Shown in pieces: positions 23,026-30,981 of a stretch of DNA of 31,346 bases. The position numbers and the translations under genes were made by a program. Source of the stretch: an uncultured Candidatus Saccharibacteria bacterium (lineage in GTDB: Bacteria > Patescibacteriota > Saccharimonadia > Saccharimonadales > Saccharimonadaceae); assembly GCA_947253995.1 (NCBI GenBank), contig CAMYBM010000005.1, positions 1 to 31,346 on the forward strand, read 5' to 3'. The notes under the pieces are model-generated. The model was not told where the DNA came from and searched no databases. It saw nothing but the letters and a program-made list of their open reading frames with translations. Positions within the stretch are counted from its first letter, which is position 1, and every line of letters starts with the position of its first letter.

Positions 23026-24435
23026 ATGAGATCAAGAACTAGTCTACGCTTTGTTGCAGCCCTTATTATTGGCGATATTCTAGCCATTTTAGGCGCTTAT
23101 TCAATTGCCTACATTATCCGCATGAAGGTCATTACCGACCCGGTGCAAGTTTTCGTTTCGGCGCGCGCCTTCTTTGGTTCATTACTATTCTTGTTACCCT
23201 TTAATCTAATTATTTTCCGCCTCATCGGGATGTATCGACAGCAGTATAACGTGCTAAGCATGATAGGGCGCGTATTTATTGGCGCATGTTTAGCCATGCT
23301 CTTTATGGTAGCAGTCGATTACTTCCAAATTAACCCTATCTTTCCAGCAAAAAAAATACCTGTGTATGGGTTCTTGCTATCAATTTTCTTACTATCAATT
23401 ACGCGAGGTACTCTATACGGTATAAGATACATTTATCACAAAACGTCATCGACTTTGCCTAAAGTTCTCGTGATTGGCGACAACAATATTGCTCACGCTA
23501 TTGTACGCGATATCCAGCTCAATGGCAGCGGTTATGACCTATTTGGTGTAATTGGAGATCGCAGACTCAAGTGGACTACAGCTAAAACTTTCGCCGAAGC
23601 TACCTTAGATTCGCAGCCTGATATTATCATTCAAGTAGCAACCGCTCGTAACCCACAAATTAACCGTGAATATCTTAATTATGCCCAAGAACACTATATT
23701 GATTACAAATTCGTCCCTAGCGACATTAGCGAACTAACGGAAAATTTTCATTTTGGACTATTCCTCAACGATATTCCGATCATGTCAGTATGCCCAACGC
23801 GACTAGTTGGCTGGAGGCTATTCTGTAAACGCGTCTTTGACGTTTGGGCTAGCGCTTGTGGGTTAATTGTTCTATGGCCACTATTTATTGCAATTTACAT
23901 AGCCGAGAAGCTCTCTGATCCTAAAGGTAGTGCTATATTTAGCCAAATCCGTTTAACTCGCGGAAATCAAGAATTTAAACTGTATAAATTTCGCACTCAA
24001 TACTCTAAGTACGATGGCACAACGCCCGAACAAGCCTTCACGATCATGCACAGACCCGACCTCATTAAACCGTATCGCGCCAATGGGGATTATCTTGAAG
24101 ATGACCCTAGAGTAACAAAGATTGGTAAAATCTTACGCAAATTGTCGCTCGACGAACTACCCCAGTTATACAATGTACTCCGTGGCGATATTTCGCTTGT
24201 TGGGCCACGCGCCCTAATACCTCAGGAGCTAAACTCCTATAGCAATAAGCATACGATTCTTAATGTTAAGTCAGGCATTACGGGGCTAGCACAAATTTCA
24301 GGCAGACGCGACTTGCCGTGGGAACAACGACGAAAACTTGATGTATATTACGTCCAACACTGGTCTTACGCTATGGATCTACATATTCTGTGGCAAACGT
24401 TTTGGCAAGTGCTTAGCCGCCGCGGCGCTAAATAA
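23026..24435 (+). CDS. Polyprenyl-phosphate sugar-1-phosphate transferase (WbaP/EpsE type)
   Basis: This membrane enzyme starts a repeat-unit glycan by moving a sugar-1-phosphate onto undecaprenyl phosphate. The 469-residue protein has four or five N-terminal membrane helices (residues about 8-135), a Rossmann-like middle domain (KVLVIGDNNIAHAIVRDIQ), another helix (VWASACGLIVLWPLFIAIYI), and the C-terminal catalytic domain. Seen there are KRVFDVWAS, KLYKFRT, LDELPQLYNVLRGDISLVGP with RALIP, and SGITGLAQISGRRDLPW. All signatures of the family are intact. The sugar cannot be told from sequence. Its last 57 bp overlap the end of the convergent ligase-like gene. Confidence 0.95.
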   Translation: MRSRTSLRFVAALIIGDILAILGAYSIAYIIRMKVITDPVQVFVSARAFFGSLLFLLPFNLIIFRLIGMYRQQYNVLSMIGRVFIGACLAMLFMVAVDYFQINPIFPAKKIPVYGFLLSIFLLSITRGTLYGIRYIYHKTSSTLPKVLVIGDNNIAHAIVRDIQLNGSGYDLFGVIGDRRLKWTTAKTFAEATLDSQPDIIIQVATARNPQINREYLNYAQEHYIDYKFVPSDISELTENFHFGLFLNDIPIMSVCPTRLVGWRLFCKRVFDVWASACGLIVLWPLFIAIYIAEKLSDPKGSAIFSQIRLTRGNQEFKLYKFRTQYSKYDGTTPEQAFTIMHRPDLIKPYRANGDYLEDDPRVTKIGKILRKLSLDELPQLYNVLRGDISLVGPRALIPQELNSYSNKHTILNVKSGITGLAQISGRRDLPWEQRRKLDVYYVQHWSYAMDLHILWQTFWQVLSRRGAK

Positions 24436-25770
24436 GATTGCCAATAACAAATAAATATGCAAAGCGTTAGGTAGCCCACTGAAAAAGCAATACTGTAAAA
24501 CATACGTAAGCAGTACAGCTACTTGCCAGGACCAACCAAAATAGCAAACCAATAAAACTAGCATTACAATTAAAACACCTAGACCGATCAAGCCACGTTC
24601 CTGTAATATTTCGATAAATTCATTCTGTACAATTTCGCGCGTCCACGTCGTATGGGTCCTTTTAGCTAATTCTGTACCAAATGAACCCACACCAGTGCCA
24701 ACTAATCTATTCTTATAACTACTACGCCAAATAGCTAAAGCTTGATCGCTAAAATTCAACCGGATATTAGTTGATTCAAACACATAGCCGCTGAACCGAG
24801 GGTGTCTAGAGTTATCACTCCGAACCAATTTACGCCACGGCAATCTAATTTTATTTAAAGTCAGTTGTTCTACTACTTTACTTGATGTAATACGCCAATC
24901 TTCACTAATTCTCGGGTTCAATTGCACCGCGACGCATTGCAAAACTATGCCCAACAAACACACCGTAGCTCCGGTAACAATCAATACTATGCCTTGACGC
25001 CAATGCCGATAATTCTGTACTAAAACAACCAGCACACCGCAACTTAAGGCATAAATCGCGCCCCGCGACATTGTTAAGAATAGTACCAACAACTCAAATC
25101 CTATTAGCAATAGAACTCGGTAATTTGGCTTTTTGTAAAAATCTACCATTGCCCATAAAGTTGGTAGCAACAATAAGCTTCCTAAAAACTGCGGTTCAAT
25201 TGCTAAAGCATTCGGACGAACGAAGCCAAATTGTTCTGCTGAGCAGCCCAAACACAAACCAAAATTTTTGCCAGCATCATAATTTAACCAAATCCCAGCA
25301 CCAAACTGCACAATAGCAACAATGCACATTACGCCGGTCATTAAAAACAAGCACCTTTTAAGTGTTGGTAATAACGTCACAACTGTTTGACGCTTGAGAT
25401 ATAAAGCCGCAAGATCTAAGTAAAGTACTACAGTAAGACCAGCAACCATTAATCCGCGCAACTGATTACTTGACCACAGCACGCTAAGCAAACTCCACGC
25501 AGTGAATAAGCCTGCTGCCTGCAGTAAAGGCGTGCGTAATAACTCCGAACGTTGCCGTAAAATCATTGGCAAACCAACAATAGCTAGTCCAATAGCATAT
25601 AGTAGAACCAGTGATACTTCTAAGTTGAAACTAGACAAACGAAGTAATTGTAAATTTGGTTGATAAGAAAACCAAATTATAAATGGCGCTACAAATAAAT
25701 ACCAACCAAACCAATCTTGTGGTTGAATCAGCAAAATAGTTGCCTTAAAGCGCTTAAGAATTACCTTCAA
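24379..25770 (-). CDS. O-antigen ligase / Wzy-like polymerase membrane protein
   Basis: 463 residues with about eleven hydrophobic helices and one large outside loop (about 255-350), the layout of the O-antigen ligase/polymerase (Wzy_C) superfamily. Typical motifs are LTMSRGAIYALSCGVLVVL, and after the loop LVGTGVGSFGTELAKR and NEFIEILQERGLIGLG, in which a charged pair next to a membrane helix is characteristic. It would join or polymerise lipid-linked glycans outside the membrane. It starts with TTG 25770, 6 nt after GGAG, and overlaps the upstream glycosyltransferase by 17 nt, so both are co-translated. Its 3' end overlaps the convergent sugar transferase gene by 57 bp. Confidence 0.88.
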   Translation of the reverse strand: MKVILKRFKATILLIQPQDWFGWYLFVAPFIIWFSYQPNLQLLRLSSFNLEVSLVLLYAIGLAIVGLPMILRQRSELLRTPLLQAAGLFTAWSLLSVLWSSNQLRGLMVAGLTVVLYLDLAALYLKRQTVVTLLPTLKRCLFLMTGVMCIVAIVQFGAGIWLNYDAGKNFGLCLGCSAEQFGFVRPNALAIEPQFLGSLLLLPTLWAMVDFYKKPNYRVLLLIGFELLVLFLTMSRGAIYALSCGVLVVLVQNYRHWRQGIVLIVTGATVCLLGIVLQCVAVQLNPRISEDWRITSSKVVEQLTLNKIRLPWRKLVRSDNSRHPRFSGYVFESTNIRLNFSDQALAIWRSSYKNRLVGTGVGSFGTELAKRTHTTWTREIVQNEFIEILQERGLIGLGVLIVMLVLLVCYFGWSWQVAVLLTYVLQYCFFSGLPNALHIYLLLAILFSAAAAKHLPKRLPQNM

Positions 25771-26869
25771 TTATACTCCGTAACTGTTTAGCGAACTCCG
25801 CCTCACTAAAACGTTTCGCCGAGTTCACAACCGCTTTATTACTATAATCTAAACGGTTAAATTTTTGCAATGCAGTTGCTAAACTTGTAACAGTTTGACG
25901 GTCAAAGAGCGCACCGTTAACACCCGGCTGCACAATGTCGAGTGATCCGCCGGCATTTAAGCCAATAATTGGGCAGCCTGATGCTAGTGCTTCGACGGGC
26001 GTAATCCCAAACGGCTCTTTGCTGCAGAATATAAATCCTTCTGCCGCTTTAAAATACCCTGCTATTTCGCTAGCACCATTATACTTCGGCAAAAATTTAA
26101 TTAATGGGTTGCCATTCGCCAATTTAACTAAATTATCATGTTCAGCACCATCGCCGATCAACAGTAAGGCACAACTGGCTTTAATACATGCCTTAATCGC
26201 TAAATCAAAGCGCTTCCAGTTCACCTGTCGACCAGCTACAACAAAAAATTTACGATCACCAAATGGATTGGTTGGCTCAACTGTTAGCTGGAGCAGCTTC
26301 TCAACTGCCACTGGTGGATGCAGTACCACTGAATCACGTCGATAATAACGTTTTATTTCATCCTGTACATATGTACTATTTGCTACTAGTTGACTAGGAC
26401 GACGACTAATAACAAGATCTGCCCAACGCATTGGCCGAACTAATAATTGAAGCCCAATTCGAGCTAACCAATTAAATTTGCCAAATCCTGGGTTAGCAAT
26501 GTAGCTATTATACATCCCCCAATAATACTGTGTAGGCGGGCCCTGCAAATAAGCGATATGTCTCGCACCGCTGTCATACCTGACAGCCTTTGCCTCAGAG
26601 TTGCAGATCGATATAATCACATCGAAACCGTGAAGCTTTAGATGGTTAAAATATAATAAACGTAATGGCGCCATAAACTTACGTAATCCCGCAGGGAAAA
26701 GATTCAAACAACCACACTTAACCTTAGCATCATTGAACCAACTAATGCGACGCGGACGATACTGCGATGTATAGATTGGCGCATCCGGATAAATCTGGTG
26801 AATAGCCCGTAGTACACGCTCCGCTCCACCAACTTCGGTGAGCCAATCGATAACTAGCGCAATCTTCAC
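25754..26869 (-). CDS. GT4-family glycosyltransferase
   Basis: 371-residue cytoplasmic GT-B enzyme. The N-terminal domain starts MKIALVIDWLTEVGGAERVL with the glycine-rich acceptor-side loop. The C-terminal nucleotide-sugar domain has FFVVAGRQVNWKRFDLAIKA, LLIGDGAEHDNL and the EX7E motif in EPFGITPVEALASGCPIIG. The insertion GPPTQYYWGMYNSYI resembles mannosyl- and other GT4 transferases of polysaccharide loci; the sugar is unknown. It starts with GTG directly after the stop of the 931-residue secreted protein (no gap), with GAGG 6 nt upstream, so it is probably read from that gene's mRNA. Confidence 0.93.
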   Translation of the reverse strand: MKIALVIDWLTEVGGAERVLRAIHQIYPDAPIYTSQYRPRRISWFNDAKVKCGCLNLFPAGLRKFMAPLRLLYFNHLKLHGFDVIISICNSEAKAVRYDSGARHIAYLQGPPTQYYWGMYNSYIANPGFGKFNWLARIGLQLLVRPMRWADLVISRRPSQLVANSTYVQDEIKRYYRRDSVVLHPPVAVEKLLQLTVEPTNPFGDRKFFVVAGRQVNWKRFDLAIKACIKASCALLLIGDGAEHDNLVKLANGNPLIKFLPKYNGASEIAGYFKAAEGFIFCSKEPFGITPVEALASGCPIIGLNAGGSLDIVQPGVNGALFDRQTVTSLATALQKFNRLDYSNKAVVNSAKRFSEAEFAKQLRSIIEGNS

Positions 26870-29665
26870 CTAGTACCTCGCAGCTGAGAAGTTAGCTTGG
26901 GTTGTAACGTAATCGGTATCGTCATTGTCGTCTCCACGAGATAGTAGCGTTGGTGTCAAAAAGGTATTTGGTGTATAAATCACTTCTTCACCAGCTGGAG
27001 TAATTCTGCCGGGAGCATGTTCCGAACCATAGACACGGTAAAACCGAGCTGAGTTTTGGCTAACTAAAGCGCCACGCACAGTTAAGGTACTGCGGTTGCA
27101 CGAACCACTGACACTAGTCTCGCTATTAGTACTTAGACTGCGACCAATAGCTTCAGCGCAAGTAGTAATCCGCTTTTTGCTAACAAAGACACCGTCAAGG
27201 TGGCTAACATTAGCCGAGATGTTAATGTTGCCTGCAGCAATCACGGTAAGTGATGGAATGTCGTAGATGTTCTTAAAGCTAGCATTAACGTTGTTGCCGT
27301 AAATGATGTTATGGTCAATCGTTACGTCGCCATCAGAAACATAAACTAGATGCTGACCCGGTGCGAGATTGGTTGGTAGAGTATTCACAACGGTGTAACG
27401 CTGTTGGAGTCGATCTAAGCTAGGTGGCATGCTTGGTTGGTGATTGATCCGGCTAAACAAGCCTAGCTTGTCACGGTTAGCATAATCTAAGAGTGATGCT
27501 AAACTACGGTGGTGGATAGTTGAAGCCGTAAAACCACCGCTACCCATACCATCAATGCTACCATTGGCCATGAGGGCGTATTGCGACCACGATCCACGAT
27601 CATAGTTCAAAGCATTACCATCGAAGAGGGTTGCGGTATGAATCCGACCTTGAGCAAAGGCATCTCCGCCAATGATCTTGATCTGTGGCTGTTTGGCTAC
27701 ATCAATACAGGCTAAGTTGGAAGCTACAATCGAATTGGCTAGTTGATCATCAATTGCTTGCCATTTATTTAGCGCGGCGTAAACGCAAATTTTATCGCCT
27801 GGCTCAGCAGCATTGCGTAGCCATTCATCGTTAAGATTTGTCTTGTAGTCGTAACTAATTGCGCCTTTGGCTCCTTGCCCTGGATAAACAACATTGTTTG
27901 GCTGGATGGTTGTACGAATGCAGCGTTTAATGCTGCGTTTGTCGATATTACGAGGCGCACGGCTGCTACATTCAACACTATTGAATTCTCTACCATTAAT
28001 AACGACTGGGCCATCTTTATTAATGCGAGCGGCGTAGTCTCCCTTAAGCAAGACAGCATAACCACGCAATTCAATTGGCATAGTCTTAGTACGGCCACCA
28101 GCGTGACGCATCATGTAGCGGAAACTAATATCGTCACCAATGAGGGCGTAATCACGACCACTAGTATTGTTAGCAGTTGGAATAGCGCCAGCTTCGTTAC
28201 CAGACATGATATGGCCTGATGGACAGTTGCCTCGCATAATACAGCTATTTGGATCTGGCGGTTCAACCGTATAATGGTATGGAATGTGCATGCAGACACG
28301 GTTAGAAAAGTTCTGCTGGTATGGTGAAGGCGACATACCGTAACCCTGGCCTGGCTGAGCGCTGAAGTTCTCACAGATATTATGAGAGACATCATCTTGC
28401 ATTACGGTATACGGGTTGCCACCTTGACCGCGAGCACCTTCGTAATTAAAGACATTTGCACTGCCGTAGGCACCATCGCCTTGGCCCCAGTAAGCATTCT
28501 GGCGCCCAATTATATCCGAACCATGCCCCCAGAGGCTATTGTGGGAAATGAAGCTTACATCATTCTGGGCTTTAGTTGGACCGAAGAAGTCTGCCCTATG
28601 GTGCCAAGTGAGACGATCGGTTGGGTAAGCATTGTGCGTGCTAGTGTTGTAATTGGTCGAGACATTAACGTAATTTGAATCAATTTTACCCTCAGTTGCT
28701 AGGCGTGAATGCCAATTGTACGGGACTTCAACACAAGCTGGATTAGAAGTCTTTGGAACTGGATTCATTTTCTCACTCGGGTCAACAGTTAATGTGCCGC
28801 AAACCCTACGACCGACATCGTTTTGAGTAATTCGCCGTTGAACAGTCCAGGTTTGACTGTAGCCGCGCCACTTACCCGCAGACCACACAGCGTGTCCGCC
28901 GCCGACACCATCTGTATTGTAGTAAAAGTTTACCGTGCGATCCAATCTAGCCGGTCCATTTTGGGTGCCGGTATAAGTAAAGGTTACTATGTCTCCTGGC
29001 GTAGCTGTCCTTTGGCTAACATCGGCTTGGACGCCTATTTTCCAGTTAGGAATTTTAACTTTAACCGGTATCATCGATATCCTACAGTGACTATGATCAA
29101 AACAACGATATATGTATATCCATACTTTACAATACTCACCCTGTCCGCTATCGCTACAAAATTGAATAACTGACTTAGAGTCTAATGTTGCTGGTATGAA
29201 ACATTGACTATCTGAAAACACGTGGTTTTCATTACCAGGATCACCTCTAAAGCATGACGTATAATCTATGCTCAGGAGGTGCTTTTTCCAAACATTATTG
29301 TACTCTTCCTCTATATCTGTCATATCAGGATTGGGCATAGGCGCACCCGTACCACAGTTGTACACCGTACCCGTGATATATACCGTCATAGGATTCTCGT
29401 CTTGAATTGTAATTAAATCAGCATACGCGTTACCATACTGTGACGTAAGCCAAAGCATACCGATATGCTGACCAATATCATGATGACATGAATAATTTAT
29501 AGCTCCAGATGTATTCAAAAGGTCTGGGAATGAATTTTCATCTACGATGAAGCGCTCAAAATCGTTCAGTGGGTATGGGTGAGACGCATAACTAACCGTA
29601 CTAAATAAGACACAGGACAATAATCCCAAAACAACACAGGCAATAAGTCTACCCCACCGATTCAT
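26870..29665 (-). CDS. Large secreted surface protein with repeated Cys-pair domains
   Basis: 931 residues; no named family. A signal peptide (LIACVVLGLLSCVLFSTVSYA, cleaved near 27) leads to a Cys-rich module (eight Cys between 60 and 194). Then come three related units, each ending in a Cys pair followed by a hydrophobic strand: C289/C311 (CVEVPYNW), C431/C458 (CMHIPYHY), C627/C653 (CIDVAKQP). The third unit is larger with extra Cys at 566 and 582. The C-terminal region (about 750-880) has SLTVIAAGNINISANVSHLDG and a TLTVRGALVSQ strand, like a beta-solenoid. From memory this end recurs in large CPR surface proteins. No C-terminal anchor is seen. It is leaderless (TGGTATAAT 6 nt before the ATG), divergent from glf, and abuts the GT4 gene. 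Its N-terminal third seems more AT-rich than the rest. Confidence 0.85.
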   Translation of the reverse strand: MNRWGRLIACVVLGLLSCVLFSTVSYASHPYPLNDFERFIVDENSFPDLLNTSGAINYSCHHDIGQHIGMLWLTSQYGNAYADLITIQDENPMTVYITGTVYNCGTGAPMPNPDMTDIEEEYNNVWKKHLLSIDYTSCFRGDPGNENHVFSDSQCFIPATLDSKSVIQFCSDSGQGEYCKVWIYIYRCFDHSHCRISMIPVKVKIPNWKIGVQADVSQRTATPGDIVTFTYTGTQNGPARLDRTVNFYYNTDGVGGGHAVWSAGKWRGYSQTWTVQRRITQNDVGRRVCGTLTVDPSEKMNPVPKTSNPACVEVPYNWHSRLATEGKIDSNYVNVSTNYNTSTHNAYPTDRLTWHHRADFFGPTKAQNDVSFISHNSLWGHGSDIIGRQNAYWGQGDGAYGSANVFNYEGARGQGGNPYTVMQDDVSHNICENFSAQPGQGYGMSPSPYQQNFSNRVCMHIPYHYTVEPPDPNSCIMRGNCPSGHIMSGNEAGAIPTANNTSGRDYALIGDDISFRYMMRHAGGRTKTMPIELRGYAVLLKGDYAARINKDGPVVINGREFNSVECSSRAPRNIDKRSIKRCIRTTIQPNNVVYPGQGAKGAISYDYKTNLNDEWLRNAAEPGDKICVYAALNKWQAIDDQLANSIVASNLACIDVAKQPQIKIIGGDAFAQGRIHTATLFDGNALNYDRGSWSQYALMANGSIDGMGSGGFTASTIHHRSLASLLDYANRDKLGLFSRINHQPSMPPSLDRLQQRYTVVNTLPTNLAPGQHLVYVSDGDVTIDHNIIYGNNVNASFKNIYDIPSLTVIAAGNINISANVSHLDGVFVSKKRITTCAEAIGRSLSTNSETSVSGSCNRSTLTVRGALVSQNSARFYRVYGSEHAPGRITPAGEEVIYTPNTFLTPTLLSRGDDNDDTDYVTTQANFSAARY

Positions 29666-29671
29666 AGTACC

Positions 29672-29680
29672 ATTATACCA
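29672..29680 (-). promoter_or_regulatory. Extended -10, leaderless 931-residue surface gene
   Basis: TGGTATAAT on the minus strand, then GGTACT and ATG 29665. It is 5 bp from the divergent glf -10 element. Confidence 0.65.
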
Positions 29681-29684
29681 TTTA

Positions 29685-29714
29685 TGTTAAAATAATATAA
29701 ATAATTAAAGGAGG
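29685..29714 (+). promoter_or_regulatory. glf extended -10 and Shine-Dalgarno
   Basis: TGTTAAAAT (29685-29693) and AAGGAGG (29708-29714), 3 nt before ATG 29718. The leader is only about 20 nt. Confidence 0.6.
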
Positions 29715-29717
29715 TTT

Positions 29718-30938
29718 ATGGAAAAGCAACCTGATGTACTAGTGGTGGGTGCTGGTATTTTTGGCTTAACAATCGCAGAACAGTTAGCAACCAAAGGGCA
29801 CAAAAACGTACTACTGATCGACAATCGTAATCATATTGGCGGCAATGCCTACTCCGAATTTGATCCCGAAACCGGTATAGAGTGCCATAAATACGGCGCG
29901 CACCTCTTTCACACATCAAATGAACGCGTTTGGCAATACGTTAATCAATTTACTGAATTTACCAACTACATTCACCGCGTTTATGCTACACATAAACGAT
30001 CAGGCGCGAATCGCCCAGAAGTATTTCCAATGCCGGTAAACCTCGGTACAATTAACCAATTCTTCCAGGCCAATTACACACCTGATGAGGCTAAAGCTCT
30101 AATCAAACAACAGGCCGCCAATAACCCAGCAGCTTTAGAAAACCGCGAGCCTGCCAATCTCGAAGAACAGGGTATTTCATTAATCGGCGAACCGCTATTC
30201 AACGCTTTTATCAAAAACTACACAGCAAAGCAGTGGCAAACACCCGCCAACCAACTCGCCGCTTCAATTATTAAACGCTTACCGGTACGCTATAACTACA
30301 ATAATCGCTACTTCCGCGACGCACACGAAGGCTTGCCAAAAGAAGGCTACGAAGCTTGGTTTAATGCCATGATTGCTCATGCTAACAGCGGTAACGGCAG
30401 CGTAACAATTAAACTTAATACCGACTATTTTACCGACCAAGCAATCCAAACTCTACGCCAAACTAATATTATGACAATTTATACTGGACCAATCGATCGC
30501 TTCTATGACTTTCAATTTGGCGAACTCAGTTGGCGCAGTCTTGAGCTTAAAAAGGAAATTCTTGATACACACGACTTCCAGGGTTGTCCTGTAATGAATT
30601 ACAACGATCTTGAACCGAAATATACCCGTATTCACGAATTCAAACACTTCCACCCTGAGAGATCACTAAATCCTGAGCGCTGGCCAGGGTATGCTGACGA
30701 TTACAATAAAACAGTAATTGTCAAAGAGTACTCTAAAACTTGGCAACGCGGCGACGAGCCATACTATCCAGTACGTACGCCAAGCGATCAAAAGAAATTA
30801 GCTAAGTATCAAGCACTAGCCGAACAAGATAAAGCCAAACAAATCTACTTTGGTGGTAGACTTGGCGAGTATGCTTACTACGATATGGACAAAACTTTTG
30901 CTAGCGCGCTAGATCTGTCTGATCAACTCCTAAAGTAA
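29718..30938 (+). CDS. glf: UDP-galactopyranose mutase
   Basis: Glf is a flavoenzyme that turns UDP-galactopyranose into UDP-galactofuranose, the donor for galactofuranose-containing glycans. The 406-residue protein has the FAD Rossmann motif VVGAGIFGLTIAEQLA at 9-24, then RNHIGGNAYSE, the conserved KYGAHLFHTSNERVWQYVNQ, and KNYTAKQWQTPANQL. The C-terminal flavin contact is GGRLGEYAYYDMDKTF. Length is normal. It starts at ATG 29718 with a strong Shine-Dalgarno. A perfect terminator follows 12 nt after the stop. Its place beside glycan genes and an LGFP-repeat gene suggests galactofuranose in the surface polymer; no galactofuranosyl transferase is recognised here. Confidence 0.97.
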   Translation: MEKQPDVLVVGAGIFGLTIAEQLATKGHKNVLLIDNRNHIGGNAYSEFDPETGIECHKYGAHLFHTSNERVWQYVNQFTEFTNYIHRVYATHKRSGANRPEVFPMPVNLGTINQFFQANYTPDEAKALIKQQAANNPAALENREPANLEEQGISLIGEPLFNAFIKNYTAKQWQTPANQLAASIIKRLPVRYNYNNRYFRDAHEGLPKEGYEAWFNAMIAHANSGNGSVTIKLNTDYFTDQAIQTLRQTNIMTIYTGPIDRFYDFQFGELSWRSLELKKEILDTHDFQGCPVMNYNDLEPKYTRIHEFKHFHPERSLNPERWPGYADDYNKTVIVKEYSKTWQRGDEPYYPVRTPSDQKKLAKYQALAEQDKAKQIYFGGRLGEYAYYDMDKTFASALDLSDQLLK

Positions 30939-30950
30939 ACAAATTTACTT

Positions 30951-30979
30951 AAAATAGAGGGCCAAAAGCCCTCTATTTT
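30951..30979 (+). terminator. Bidirectional intrinsic terminator after glf
   Basis: Perfect 12-bp inverted repeat AAAATAGAGGGC / GCCCTCTATTTT with a 5-nt loop and a T tract after it. It serves glf on the plus strand and the LGFP-repeat gene on the minus strand (stop at 30982). Confidence 0.9.
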
Positions 30980-30981
30980 TA

